Shown: positions 46,759 to 57,949 of the stretch, piece after piece
Position numbering within the stretch: position 1 is the stretch's first letter
How the letters are laid out: each line of letters begins with the position of its first letter
Notes under the pieces: generated by a model
What the model saw: the letters and a program-made list of their open reading frames with translations, nothing else
Told to the model about the DNA's origin: nothing
Databases searched by the model: none
Made by a program: the position numbers and the translations under genes
Assembly (NCBI RefSeq): GCF_018613655.1
Contig: NZ_JAGGPW010000014.1
Location: forward strand, 124,001-188,000
Source of the DNA: Planococcus sp. ISL-109
GTDB lineage: Bacteria; Bacillota; Bacilli; Bacillales_A; Planococcaceae
DNA length: 64,000 nt
Direction: 5' to 3'

Positions 46759-46930
46759 TGGAAAGCCTCCTAGTGTTTTTTGCGATTTTTCCAGTAATCC
46801 CGTTCCACAGGTTTCTCTGTTCCTTACTGTTTAGACACACTCCCCCCGTTCTCCTTCATTTTCCGCTTTCCGGTGAACAAGCTGTTCTCACTAATAGAAA
46901 AAGCCGCTTGTCTAAGCAGCTTTTGGGGAA

Positions 46931-47057
46931 TCAGCAAGATGAGTTTTTTTCGTCTTCCCAGAAGCCCAGCTTTTCGCATAATTTCTGTGCACCTTTGTTT
47001 TTCGGCTCAAAGCTCACGTAAATCACGTGGTGCTCCGGATCCAGTCGGAGCTGGATT
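46931..47057 (-). pseudogene. GNAT acetyltransferase C-terminal fragment
   Basis: About 40 codons read LRLDPEHHVIYVSFEPKNKG then AQKLCEKLGFWEDE and a stop. This is the last strand-helix-strand of a GNAT acetyltransferase (spermidine acetyltransferase BltD-like). A TGA lies in frame just upstream and the acetyl-CoA-binding part is missing, so it is a remnant cut off next to the SMI1/KNR4 gene. Confidence 0.55.
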
Positions 47058-47078
47058 CATTATTGTGCAGGTTTGTGG

Positions 47079-47858
47079 CTACCCATTAAACTGAGCCTTG
47101 AGTTCTTTGGCATGTTCGGCAATATGAACGTCGCTAGCGAGCAAATTTCCGATCGTTTCTTCCAACAGATAATGAAATTGAGGATCGCTCTCTTCCCGGT
47201 AAAATTCCAGATTCGTATCCAATACGTTAAGCACCGTTTCGCGCACAATCAAGTCAGGATGTGTGCTCAATTTCCGTAACTGTTGAAAATACCATTCCTG
47301 ATTCTCTGTATAAATAAAAACCAGCAAGATCTCTTCAATCAACATGACGTCAGATCCAGCGAATATTGTGTCTGCCTCTTCCTGGCTTACGCTGCCCCCT
47401 TCTTCAAAGTCTTCATAAGCACTTTCCTTCGAGAGCTTCGCTAAAAATTCCTCAAAACTGTCCGCAATTGCAAACTTCACATCCGAGTCGATTTCCAGAA
47501 ATACCACCGGCGGATTTTCCTTACTCGCCGCGTAGTCCAACACAAAAAAACCGCCGCTAGCGCCGCTTATTATGAAGACATCCCCCGGTAAATCCCACTC
47601 TTTCACCAAATAAGTACCAGTTACAACCCCTTGTTTTTCAATGCCGTATAGATGGTCAATCTCCAAGCGTTCCACTTCTTCGTCCAGAGCATCTACCGGC
47701 ACTGAAGAGAAATTCAAATAACCGCCGTTCTGTTCGACCAAACTGCTTTTATATGCAGCAGGCAATCGTTTGCCGATGTTCTTTTCCACATTTTCCAACT
47801 CTTGAAGAGTGATGCTCGGCAGTTGGCTTTCTTCGTCTTCGTGTGACCAGATGTTCAT
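47079..47858 (-). CDS. SMI1/KNR4 (SUKH) family protein
   Basis: A 259-residue protein. The N-terminal 140 residues match the SMI1/KNR4 fold (LPSITLQELENVEKNIGKRL, LPAAYKSSLVEQNGGYL, GVVTGTYLVKEWDLPGDVF). The C-terminal part is helical and repeat-like (SDVMLIEEILLVFIYTENQE; HTHPDLIVRETVLNVLD-like). SUKH proteins often serve as immunity proteins for polymorphic toxins, but no toxin gene is adjacent. The start is the ATG 10 nt after GGGAGG. Confidence 0.82.
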   Translation of the reverse strand: MNIWSHEDEESQLPSITLQELENVEKNIGKRLPAAYKSSLVEQNGGYLNFSSVPVDALDEEVERLEIDHLYGIEKQGVVTGTYLVKEWDLPGDVFIISGASGGFFVLDYAASKENPPVVFLEIDSDVKFAIADSFEEFLAKLSKESAYEDFEEGGSVSQEEADTIFAGSDVMLIEEILLVFIYTENQEWYFQQLRKLSTHPDLIVRETVLNVLDTNLEFYREESDPQFHYLLEETIGNLLASDVHIAEHAKELKAQFNG

Positions 47859-47869
47859 CGCTGTTCCTC

Positions 47870-48113
47870 CCAAACTTCGTGTTTATTTTTAAGAGTTGCG
47901 TCGTATTTCTTTTTAATATTTAGGAATACAATTATGCTATCTTCTTATATTTGGAATATTCCCTACTGAATTATTATAACTTTTGAAATATTTAAATAAA
48001 ACCTCACTTTTTAAATGAACGGGGAACTTCATTTCCACCAAAACTGAAATCTTTACTGATCGCATTCGACTGTCACAAGCTGATTATGAAGCTTTATAAT
48101 GGCAATTAAATAT
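47870..48113. other. AT-rich intergenic region
   Basis: About 240 bp of AT-rich sequence between the SUKH gene and the next terminator. Promoter-like hexamers are abundant but none stands out, and no gene is seen. Confidence 0.3.
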
Positions 48114-48160
48114 AAAAAACCAGTACGAATCCTTTACTTAAAGGATTCGTACTGGTTTTC
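48114..48160 (-). terminator. Terminator of the acidic lipoprotein gene
   Basis: AAAACCAGTACGAATCCTTT pairs perfectly with its complement around ACTT. Confidence 0.88.
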
Positions 48161-48173
48161 AGTTAGAGACCCA

Positions 48174-48827
48174 TTATTTATTCCGAGTAATAATCGCATA
48201 CTGCGTCGGCCCGTCTTCTGTATCCGCATAGAAGATGACGTTATAGCCTTCCACATAGAAAATGTTTGCATAATCCTGCGTTTCAGATTCATCAAAGAAG
48301 ACGTCCTCCGAATTCGGCAGGACCGTTTTAATTTCTTCAAATGTCATACCGACATTGGCTCCGAAAATATTCACATCCGGCCTCGTGATCATGAATCCAG
48401 TGACGGTTTCATTGTCATCCAGGAAATAACCGTCCTTCTCATCAAAAACGACGAGGCGGCCGCCCATGAAGAATTCATCGTATGTTGGAGTTCCGTAGTG
48501 ATCCACTAAATCGCTCAAAGCCGTGCCTAGCGGGAAAGTGGTGCCGATTCCGGCTTGATCTTCAGGGACACCATTGTCCTCTTCTACAGGGGAGTTTGTC
48601 TCCGTTTCATCTGTTTCTCCCGTTTCAGTCTCTACTTCCTGTTCAACCTCATCTTCTTTTGGCTCGTCGGAATCACCTGACGAACCGGTATTTTGAACCT
48701 CGGCTTCTTCACTTTCTGCGGGTTGTTCCGTTACTACGTCTGAAGTTCCGCAACCGGCGACGAACAAGGCCGAACTGAGAACACCGGCACTCAAGCTCTT
48801 TTTATAAAAATTCTTTCGTTTAGGCAA
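48174..48827 (-). CDS. Acidic lipoprotein, YjgB/DUF4309-like
   Basis: A 217-residue lipoprotein starting at TTG after GAGAGGATT. The lipobox is VAGC. A strongly acidic Glu/Thr-rich linker of about 70 residues connects to a C-terminal domain (GIGTTFPLGTALSDLVDHYG ... GMTFEEIKTVLPNSEDVFFD), which resembles DUF4309 (Bacillus YjgB). Attached to the outer membrane face; function unknown. Confidence 0.7.
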   Translation of the reverse strand: MPKRKNFYKKSLSAGVLSSALFVAGCGTSDVVTEQPAESEEAEVQNTGSSGDSDEPKEDEVEQEVETETGETDETETNSPVEEDNGVPEDQAGIGTTFPLGTALSDLVDHYGTPTYDEFFMGGRLVVFDEKDGYFLDDNETVTGFMITRPDVNIFGANVGMTFEEIKTVLPNSEDVFFDESETQDYANIFYVEGYNVIFYADTEDGPTQYAIITRNK

Positions 48828-49001
48828 ACTAATCCTCTCCCTACAATTTTTTTGAATGAACTATGCGTTTTTTCTTCCTACCTGATACTAGAACCAAAAT
48901 TGTCTTAGGTGATTGCTCTTGGCTCCATTTTATCATTAAAACAGCAAAGAAATTACATTTTTCCGAAAACTAGGAGCGAACTGGCTATTTCTGGCCAAAA
49001 A

Positions 49002-49042
49002 AATAATCCTAGTCAGGCATATTGCCCTGACCAGGATTATGG
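49002..49042 (-). terminator. Terminator of katG
   Basis: CCATAATCCTGGTCAGG and CCTGACTAGGATTATT arms with a T-run on the minus strand. Confidence 0.85.
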
Positions 49043-49046
49043 ATAC

Positions 49047-51272
<2,226 letters not shown>

Positions 51273-51346
51273 TTAAACCCTCCTAAAAATAATGAAAAAT
51301 AGTGAACTGCTATCTAAAACTATTGATGCCAAATATTGCTAACGGC

Positions 51347-51361
51347 ATATAATAATTCTTA
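51347..51361. promoter_or_regulatory. PerR-like box 1
   Basis: ATATAATAATTCTTA matches the PerR/Fur-family 7-1-7 consensus TTATAATNATTATAA at 11 of 14 positions, 78 bp before katG. Confidence 0.55.
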
Positions 51362-51363
51362 CA

Positions 51364-51378
51364 TTAGAATTATACTAA
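51364..51378. promoter_or_regulatory. PerR-like box 2
   Basis: TTAGAATTATACTAA is a near-palindrome matching TTATAATNATTATAA at 11 of 14 positions and lies 2 bp from box 1. Confidence 0.6.
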
Positions 51379-51410
51379 ACTGGAGATGAACTGAACAGTA
51401 ATAAGGATGA

Positions 51411-51467
51411 AAATTTGGGCAAATCTTTTCTTGCGATGCCTGACCGCAGAAAGAGTTGCCCAAATTT
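51411..51467. other. Long hairpin between katG and the YIP1 gene
   Basis: AAATTTGGGCAA pairs with its perfect complement, and the 33-nt interior also pairs (TTTTCTTGCG / CGCAGAAAGA). It has no clean T-run. It may end the YIP1 transcript or stabilise its 3' end. Confidence 0.5.
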
Positions 51468-51570
51468 CTTCTCATTATTTCTACTCCTTTGAATCAATGT
51501 CATAATCGTCTTTTTAAATGCCTTCCGTGCCATTAGCGGCTGTTTTCAAGCGTTCTACTAAATCGACTCC

Positions 51571-52212
51571 CTAATAGAACTGGCTAAAGAACGAGGCGAA
51601 AATGACAAAGACGATAAGAACAACAACTATCGTGATCAAGATGCCTGGTATCACGACGATGAAAAACCCTTTCCATGTCGAGACGCGATGTGCTTCGCCT
51701 ACCGCTTTGCAGACGATGATGAATGTCCAAACAGATACTACTGCCATCACCACAGACATGATGACTACAAGCAGATTCCCTTCCACATCAGTCCGGTCCG
51801 CAAAGAAAGTTGCCGGTGATGCAAACGCCCAGATGATCAGCAGCGGTAGGAGCCAGATTTGCGGTATCTGCGCTGTGACAAGCCCCTTAAACATTTCCTG
51901 GTAGGTCGCCGTACCTTTGAACAGCCGCCCGACCAGCGTCAATATAGCCGCACCGAGAAAATAGCCAAACGCACTCCCTATCGGACCGGTGACCAGTGCC
52001 TGGAGAACGGCGGCCCAGGGTGCCATGTCTGCACTACGGGTGTTCATGAACCCAAGCAGGCCGGATGCAAAACCCGTCAAGACAATGAGTAGAATGATGT
52101 ATTTGACGGATTTGCGCTCAATGACGAAGCGGACGGTTTCACGTGTGCGCAGCCAAATATCGGTGAACGGATTCACCTCGCGCTCTTTGCGTAATCGTTC
52201 TTCCCTTACCAT
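51571..52212 (-). CDS. YIP1-family membrane protein
   Basis: A 213-residue protein with five TM helices. After a basic cytoplasmic head comes NPFTDIWLRTRETVRFVIER, typical of bacterial YIP1 proteins, then RLFKGTATYQEMFKGLVTAQ and WTFIIVCKAVGEAHRVSTWK. Function unknown. AAAGGAGGAAG precedes the ATG. Confidence 0.82.
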   Translation of the reverse strand: MVREERLRKEREVNPFTDIWLRTRETVRFVIERKSVKYIILLIVLTGFASGLLGFMNTRSADMAPWAAVLQALVTGPIGSAFGYFLGAAILTLVGRLFKGTATYQEMFKGLVTAQIPQIWLLPLLIIWAFASPATFFADRTDVEGNLLVVIMSVVMAVVSVWTFIIVCKAVGEAHRVSTWKGFFIVVIPGILITIVVVLIVFVIFASFFSQFY

Positions 52213-52391
52213 GGTTTCTTCCTCCTTTTTTTCGAATTGTAACGGCGGCTGGCAGCGGCATCACCCCATTTTTTCTTATATTTTTTTCAATACCCTTTTC
52301 CACCTTGTATTATCGGAATTATTAAATTAACTTAGATATTTAAACAATTATACTAAGGACAATTATCCATATTAGAAAGGATCTGTTCAAA

Positions 52392-52959
52392 ATGGAGATT
52401 GAGAATTTGCTTAGCGTTACGACCAGATTGGCTCGAGGAAAATTCCACTACAGAGAAATGTTGCTGGGCACTAGTCAGTATGGCTGAACGACCAGGTGTC
52501 ATTCAGTATTTGGATGCCGTTGAGGAAGCATTATGTTTTGGCTGGATTGACGGCACACGGAAGAAAATATCAGATACCCAGCAGCTGGCTCAAAGGCTGT
52601 CCCTAAGAAAGAAAAAGAGCAACTGGAACGAATTGAACAAAGAACGGGTAAGAAGGCTGGAAAAATTAGGCTGGATGACAGAACAAGGCTTGAAAATCCT
52701 CCCCGATATGCACCCTGAATCTTTTACGATCGATCCAGATATTGAAGCCCGCCTGAAACAAGACCAAGACGCGCAAGCTTATGAGAACTTCCTGAATTTT
52801 CCTGAACTGTACCGGAGAATCCGCATTGATAATATCCAAGGTTATAAAGAATACGACCGTGACATTTTCAATAAACGTTTGGACAAGTTCATGAAAAACA
52901 CCAAAGAAAACAAAATGTATGGCCAGTGGGATGATAATGGCCGCTTGAGCGATTATTAA
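52392..52959 (+). pseudogene. YdeI/OmpD-associated family protein, probable N-terminal frameshift
   Basis: From 52399 the frame encodes LALRPDWLEENSTTEKCCWA then DAVEEALCFGWIDGTRKKIS and SLRKKKSNWNELNKERVRRL, the YdeI family core, intact to the end. The natural start appears to be the ATG at 52392 (MEIENLL after AAAGGAT), which is in a different frame. One lost or gained base near 52412 separates them. Translation from a TTG at 52399 would give a nearly full-length 186-residue protein, so the gene may still work. Relatives are linked to bacteriocin resistance in some Firmicutes. Confidence 0.65.
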
Positions 52960-53060
52960 AGGGATTTTCGCATTAATCTACCTTACAAAGGTGGAAATTT
53001 CTACTTTTTTAGGTAGAATTTTCGTTAGGAACCGGCTGTATAAGCCTTCGTTTTAGCTAC

Positions 53061-53107
53061 CAAAAAAGGATTCTCTCATGCATCAGCTGCATGAGAGAAT
53101 CCTTTCT
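53061..53107. terminator. Terminator between the YdeI-like gene and the methyltransferase pseudogene
   Basis: AAAGGATTCTCTCATGCA pairs perfectly with its complement around TCAGC; usable from both sides. Confidence 0.85.
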
Positions 53108-54088
53108 ATAGAAATAACCAATTGTTCCCACCTACAAATAGCTTATTGAGAATTTTATCTCGCGAGCCCAAGACGCAAGTGGCGGCAATATCATCAGGCG
53201 CCGTGCTGCAACAGCCGCCGATGATTTGTGCTCCGGCTTTGTGCCACACTTTCGAGTTGGCCGAAAAAGCAGTTGCCGAAGGCTCCTCGCTCCATGTTTT
53301 GCTTATGGGGTCATATGTTGCACCCGAATTCGGGTACACAATCACCGGTTTCGAAGACTTGCTTGTCACTTCTCGAATCAAAGACTCGATAAACTGCGGC
53401 GCTGTGCAATTGATGCCGATTGCCGCCACTTGCGTTTGTCCGTCCAACCAGGCGGCACAAGCGGAAATTTTTTTCCCGTCACTGATGTGGAAATCGTCCT
53501 TCGCACTGAACGTGAACCACGCATAGACGTCCGGAAAATTTTGGAGGATCTTCACGATCGCTTTTGCTTCCGCTAGGCAGGGAATCGTTTCACACGCTAA
53601 AACATCTGCCCCGGCTTCCGCCAACACTTGGATCCGCTCTTGGTGAAACGCCACCAGCTCGTCTTCGGTCACGGGCGGTATTCGGAGCCGTCAGACAAAA
53701 ACGCGCCGTATGGGCCGACTGAAGCCGCTACTAGCGGTTTCGGCCTGCCCGACTTATCCTTGAGTCCGCTCCAAAATTCATCGCGCGTTTATGCGGCAAG
53801 TTCGACAGACTTTTGGATCAAAGCGATGGCCTGTTGTTCCGCCAAGCCTCTTTCTTTGTAACCTTCGATGGTTGCCTGGTAACTGGCCGTAATGGCACAG
53901 TCCGCCCCTGCCTGAAAATAATCCAGATGAACTTTCTTGATCAGTTCCGGGTTTTCCATCAAGGCTTTCGCCGACCATAGGCGGTCATTCAAATCGCAGC
54001 CATAGTTTTCAAGCTCTGTGGCCATTGCACCATCAACTATGACGATGGGGAAGTGATGTGAAATTTGCTCGATCGGGTTCACGTTCAC
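53106..54088 (-). pseudogene. Homocysteine S-methyltransferase (MmuM type) with stop and frameshift
   Basis: The gene starts MNVNPIEQISHHFPIVIVDG and carries GAMATELENYGCDLNDRLWS. A TAA at 53789-53791 interrupts SVELAA-stop-TRDEFWSGL. Further on, near 53672, the text shifts frame from SDGSEYRP to VTEDELVAFHQERIQVLAEA and appears to have lost about four codons. The zinc ligands of the family remain readable (GINCTAP and GGCCST). The intact enzyme methylates homocysteine to methionine from S-methylmethionine. Confidence 0.88.
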
Positions 54089-54221
54089 TCATCCTTCCGG
54101 TATCCGAATTCATTCAGCATCTTTTAATTGGTTCTGATTACTTTACTAAAGATTGCTTTGTGGTTTCAACTTTTGAGTGATTAACTCTGAATCAACTGAC
54201 CATTAAAACGGGATAAACTTT

Positions 54222-54262
54222 AAAAAGAGTCTCTCCTATTGATAAAGGAGAGACTCTTTTTC
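54222..54262 (-). terminator. Terminator overlapping the end of the oxidoreductase gene
   Basis: AAAAAGAGTCTCTCC and GGAGAGACTCTTTTT arms. The gene's last codons form one arm of the stem. Confidence 0.85.
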
Positions 54263-55294
54263 GATGGTGACGACTTGTTTTGTTTCAGCAGCTTCCATAA
54301 TGCCTAAAATGACTTTCAGCGATTTCAGCGCATCTTCTCCCGTAACAAGCGGCTCATGGTCCAAACGAATCGAATCGATAAACGCGTCAATGATGCCGCT
54401 GTTCGTCTGATTATCATTCGTTTGGATCGCTTCCAGCTGATAATTCACTTTCTCACCGGATTGCATGATGATTTCAAGCTGGTAGTCATCGCTATGGTAA
54501 ATTTTCATAATGCCTTTTTCGCAATACAGGACGGTGCTATTATCTTCTTCGCCGTAATACGTCCAGGAGAACGCGGCATTTCCAAGACGGCCTTTTTCGG
54601 TGACCAAGCTGCAGACCAAATTGTCGCATACTTCAATCGCTTCACCGTTTTCATCCACTTTGTGCAAAGCTCCCTGAAACGCACTCACTTGGACGATTTC
54701 GTCATCGAGCAAATAATGCAGTAAATCGATTTTGTGGATGCCGAGATCTCCGCCGACGCCGAATCCGGAACGCTCTTTCTTGAAAAACCAAGTGGAATTG
54801 GTCTTGTTGATGCCCCAAGCTTCTGGGCCTGCATGCCCGAATGCCGTGCAGAACGTCAATACGTTTCCAAGCTCACCGCTAGCTAGTATTTCTTTCGCTT
54901 TTTGGTGCGCGAGCGTAAAACGCTGGTTATGGTCGACCATCAGTTTTTTTCCGGACTTTTTCTGGGCCGAGAGAATTTCCGCAGCGTGCGCCAGCGTCAA
55001 TGAAATCGGTTTTTCGCACAGCACATGCTTGCCGCTCAACAACGCCTGTGTGGAGAAGTAACGGTGATTTTCATTCGACGAACAATCGCTGATTGCTGTG
55101 ATATCGGGATCGGCAAACAATTCCTCCACGCTCTGTGCGACCGTTCCGCCGAACATCTCCACCATCGCCTCGGACCGGTGGAGATTGCGGTCGTAAAATA
55201 CGATGCTATCGACATACGGATTCGCCAAATATTCCGGTGCATGGCGCGTTTTTGTAATGCTCCCACACCCGATAATACCCACTTTTATGCCCAT
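54236..55294 (-). CDS. Gfo/Idh/MocA-family oxidoreductase
   Basis: A 352-residue NAD(P)-dependent sugar or polyol dehydrogenase. The Rossmann motif IGCGSITKTRH is at the N-terminus, HVLCEKPISLTLAHA holds the catalytic Lys, and GGDLGIHKIDLLHYLL is the conserved metal-free active-site region. Substrate is unknown; no sugar operon is adjacent. AAAGGGGGAG precedes the ATG. Confidence 0.88.
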   Translation of the reverse strand: MGIKVGIIGCGSITKTRHAPEYLANPYVDSIVFYDRNLHRSEAMVEMFGGTVAQSVEELFADPDITAISDCSSNENHRYFSTQALLSGKHVLCEKPISLTLAHAAEILSAQKKSGKKLMVDHNQRFTLAHQKAKEILASGELGNVLTFCTAFGHAGPEAWGINKTNSTWFFKKERSGFGVGGDLGIHKIDLLHYLLDDEIVQVSAFQGALHKVDENGEAIEVCDNLVCSLVTEKGRLGNAAFSWTYYGEEDNSTVLYCEKGIMKIYHSDDYQLEIIMQSGEKVNYQLEAIQTNDNQTNSGIIDAFIDSIRLDHEPLVTGEDALKSLKVILGIMEAAETKQVVTIEKESLLYQ

Positions 55295-55447
55295 ACAATC
55301 TCCCCCTTTTTTCTTTCTATCATAGACTAAGCGAGTATAAACTGAAATATGCAGGTGTCAATCAACGAAGGTTTCACACAGAATCTCTGAATGAGATGTA
55401 CTCCCTTTGCCATTCCGGCTAACTAGCTGAAAGATTACCCAACTCTC

Positions 55448-56644
55448 CTACTCCTCCAACTCCTCTTCCGCCAACAACTTAAACCCTTCAATCATCGTAT
55501 CCTCTTCCACTTCGATCAAGATGCAGCGTTTGCCATTGTAATTGACTTCTTTGACGTAGCGTAAGTCTTGCGGGCTGATCGCGATGTCCGCGACTTTCGT
55601 GTTGATTTTGATCGATTTGGACGTATAGCTTGGAATGATGTGGCTCGCTTTCATTTCATAGCTTTTATCTTCGACGACGTTTTGGAAAGCCCGCTCCACT
55701 TTTTCGGTGCTGACATCTTTGATGCCGCTTGCCTTCAGTACGCGTTCTACTTCTTTTGTATCCAATGTCGGCGTACTGTCTTCGTCGTTCTCATCGTCTT
55801 CCGCTATCGCCAGCAAGCTGTTGATTTCATCGTAGACATTGGCAAGCGTCTTCGAATTGACTTCCTCGCCGATGATGCTCTTGACGATTTCTTCAAATAC
55901 CGCTTTGTCTTCTTCGGCCGTCATGATTTCATCGCCGTTCAACACATTTTCGATAAACTGGAAATCCGGTTTGTTCGCTTTGCCCGCCGAATACAGGATG
56001 TGATTGACGTCTGCGGCGTTGTCCGTAAAGCTCGGGAACAAAAATCCGCCGATGGGCGAGGCCAGTTTAATGACGGGGTCGGCCATCAAGTTCGACTTGA
56101 ATTCCTTCTCGACAAAATCAAACACGAGCGAACTTTTCGGCAGCTCAGTTTGGTTCATGCTGCAAAGGATGAACGGCGTCGTGTACACTTCGTCGCGCAT
56201 GTCGACTTCCGTTTCATCCGGACTGCGTTTCGTCGTTTTAAAATAAGTTCCGCGAATGAACGTGATGACCATGTCTTTTTCATATTGTTTGTCTTCCACC
56301 ATCTTCAAGGCCATCGTTTGCATATCTTCCTGCCATTTCGCTGCATCATCTGCATGAAGCCCCGCGTATAACAGGTGCTGCGTATGGTCCGCCTGGTCTT
56401 CTTCCGGACGCTGGAACTTCACTTCAAATAGCTTCTGATCCAGCTTCCCACCCAGTACCTTCTTGAAGTTGGCCAGGAACAGCTCTTGCTGCTCGCGGTC
56501 CAACATGGAAAACGAGCGGCTCTCCTCGTGAAAAATCTCACTGCTTTCCTGCTTGATGTAGACGTTATAAATTTCAGCGATTTTCAGTAAATCGGTTTCC
56601 AGCTTAAAACTTTTGCGAATCTCTGCTATATCTTTTTTATTCAT
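55448..56644 (-). CDS. DUF4317 protein
   Basis: A 398-residue DUF4317 protein. It begins MNKKDIAEIRKSFKLETDLL, contains IRGTYFKTTKRSPDETEVDM and MTAEEDKAVFEEIVKSIIGE, and ends in a helical acidic tail. The family is cytoplasmic and uncharacterised, common in Firmicutes. The ATG at 56644 follows AGGGAG at 12 nt; a TTG 12 nt earlier is in frame but too close to the site. A decayed copy of this gene's 5' end lies at 63780-63980. Confidence 0.85.
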   Translation of the reverse strand: MNKKDIAEIRKSFKLETDLLKIAEIYNVYIKQESSEIFHEESRSFSMLDREQQELFLANFKKVLGGKLDQKLFEVKFQRPEEDQADHTQHLLYAGLHADDAAKWQEDMQTMALKMVEDKQYEKDMVITFIRGTYFKTTKRSPDETEVDMRDEVYTTPFILCSMNQTELPKSSLVFDFVEKEFKSNLMADPVIKLASPIGGFLFPSFTDNAADVNHILYSAGKANKPDFQFIENVLNGDEIMTAEEDKAVFEEIVKSIIGEEVNSKTLANVYDEINSLLAIAEDDENDEDSTPTLDTKEVERVLKASGIKDVSTEKVERAFQNVVEDKSYEMKASHIIPSYTSKSIKINTKVADIAISPQDLRYVKEVNYNGKRCILIEVEEDTMIEGFKLLAEEELEE

Positions 56645-56684
56645 CTCAAATTCCAACTCCCTAACTTAAAATCCGTGTAGTGCG

Positions 56685-56730
56685 CAAAAAAAGAGCATCC
56701 GAAGGCGACTCGCTTTGGACACTCCTTTAT
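56685..56730 (-). terminator. Terminator of the AEC carrier gene
   Basis: GAGTGTCCAAAGCGA and CGCCTTCGGATGCTC arms with T7 on the minus strand. The same hairpin recurs at 63897-63937. Confidence 0.8.
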
Positions 56731-56887
56731 TATAACAAGTTTTAAGGTGAAGGCATGGATACAGCCTATTTCGGTTTGAGTGACTTTTGTTCAAGCAAGA
56801 TAAGCTTCTTAATTTTTTATCGGTTCAAAAATTGTTCATCCCATGCTTTTTTACATAGCAATCCATTTCCCCTATTCTTGTTTCACC

Positions 56888-57793
56888 TTATAGAATCATC
56901 AGTAATACCGGAATCGTGATAATACTGGCTAACGTGCTGACGAACATTGCGCTGGACACCATATCCGGATTCATATCGAATTTTATGGCAAGAAGCGTAG
57001 TGGTTGCTGCAGCAGGAGTCGCTGCAGAAATCAGCAGCACTTTTGATTCGAGTGAGCCCCCTGGATACAGAAATGCCAACAACAAAAAGCCGATTGCCGG
57101 AAAAGCGATCAATTTAAGTATAGCCGCCGTACCGATAAACTTCAGTACCGTCTTTATTTGAATCGAAGCGAGTGTAATTCCAAGCAGTGTCAGCAACACC
57201 GGCACTGCCGCCTGCCCTAGCAACCCGCTGGCATTTCCAATCGCCTCAGGAACCGCTACGTTAGCTATTTTCATAAACAATCCTATCATGATGGCAATAA
57301 ATCCAGGCATGCGGATTATCGTAATGAAAATATCCTTCTTCGGTGTTTTCTCATGGTTCGATGCATAAAAAACTCCGGCAGAATTCATCAGCAATGATTG
57401 CATGACGACATAAATAATCGCAATGGCCATACCTTCATCACCGAATGCAAAAAACACAATCGGCAACCCATAGTTCCCGGTATTCGGAAAAGCACTGGCG
57501 AGCATCATCGTATTTTCGTACGACAGATTCCATCTAAAAATAATTCCCAATAATTTGATCAGCAACGCAAAAATCACAAACAACAGTATGGCAAACAACA
57601 CAATCTTCCCTAAATCGCCGAGATCCAAGGAGGAAGTGGTGACGGAATGGAAAAATAATGCCGGACTGAACACATATATACATAAATCGGAAACCGGCTT
57701 TGAATTGATTGTCATAAACTTGCCCACAAAAAAACCGATTCCGAGCAAGATGAAGACAGGTAAAATCACATTGATAATTTCAGTAAGTATCAT
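56888..57793 (-). CDS. AEC-family (auxin efflux carrier-like) transporter
   Basis: A 301-residue carrier with ten predicted TM helices in two five-helix halves. LASAFPNTGNYGLPIVFFAF and AAVPVLLTLLGITLA are the crossover motifs of the family, and ISAATPAAATTTLLAIKFDM completes the second. Bacterial members export malate/malonate or amino acids; the substrate here is unknown. Start ATG follows GGGATGTG. Confidence 0.88.
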   Translation of the reverse strand: MILTEIINVILPVFILLGIGFFVGKFMTINSKPVSDLCIYVFSPALFFHSVTTSSLDLGDLGKIVLFAILLFVIFALLIKLLGIIFRWNLSYENTMMLASAFPNTGNYGLPIVFFAFGDEGMAIAIIYVVMQSLLMNSAGVFYASNHEKTPKKDIFITIIRMPGFIAIMIGLFMKIANVAVPEAIGNASGLLGQAAVPVLLTLLGITLASIQIKTVLKFIGTAAILKLIAFPAIGFLLLAFLYPGGSLESKVLLISAATPAAATTTLLAIKFDMNPDMVSSAMFVSTLASIITIPVLLMIL

Positions 57794-57813
57794 CGGTGTT
57801 CACATCCCATCAG

Positions 57814-57846
57814 AAAAAGGGAAAGGATTTCTCCTTTCCCTTTAGG
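57814..57846 (-). terminator. Terminator between the osmoprotectant operon and the AEC gene
   Basis: AAAGGGAAAGGA / TCCTTTCCCTTT with a tight TTTC loop and T-run on the minus strand. Confidence 0.8.
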
Positions 57847-57855
57847 GTCATTATA

Positions 57856-57939
57856 TCAAATGAAAAGTGGGATGAAGATGCTGGCCAATAATAAGATCAA
57901 TGCGCCGCCGAGACGGGAAGAAATTTGTGCAATGTGCAT
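57856..57939 (-). pseudogene. Membrane-protein tail fragment
   Basis: Twenty-seven codons read IAQISSRLGGALILLLASIF and end with a stop. It looks like the final TM helix of an integral membrane protein whose rest is missing. Only 2 nt separate a GAGAGG tract from the ATG, so translation as an independent peptide is unlikely. Confidence 0.3.
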
Positions 57940-57949
57940 TGCCTCTCTA

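Noticed and set aside
47079-47858. SUKH protein as immunity partner of a polymorphic toxin.
   Set aside because: No toxin, secretion or repeat gene lies nearby.
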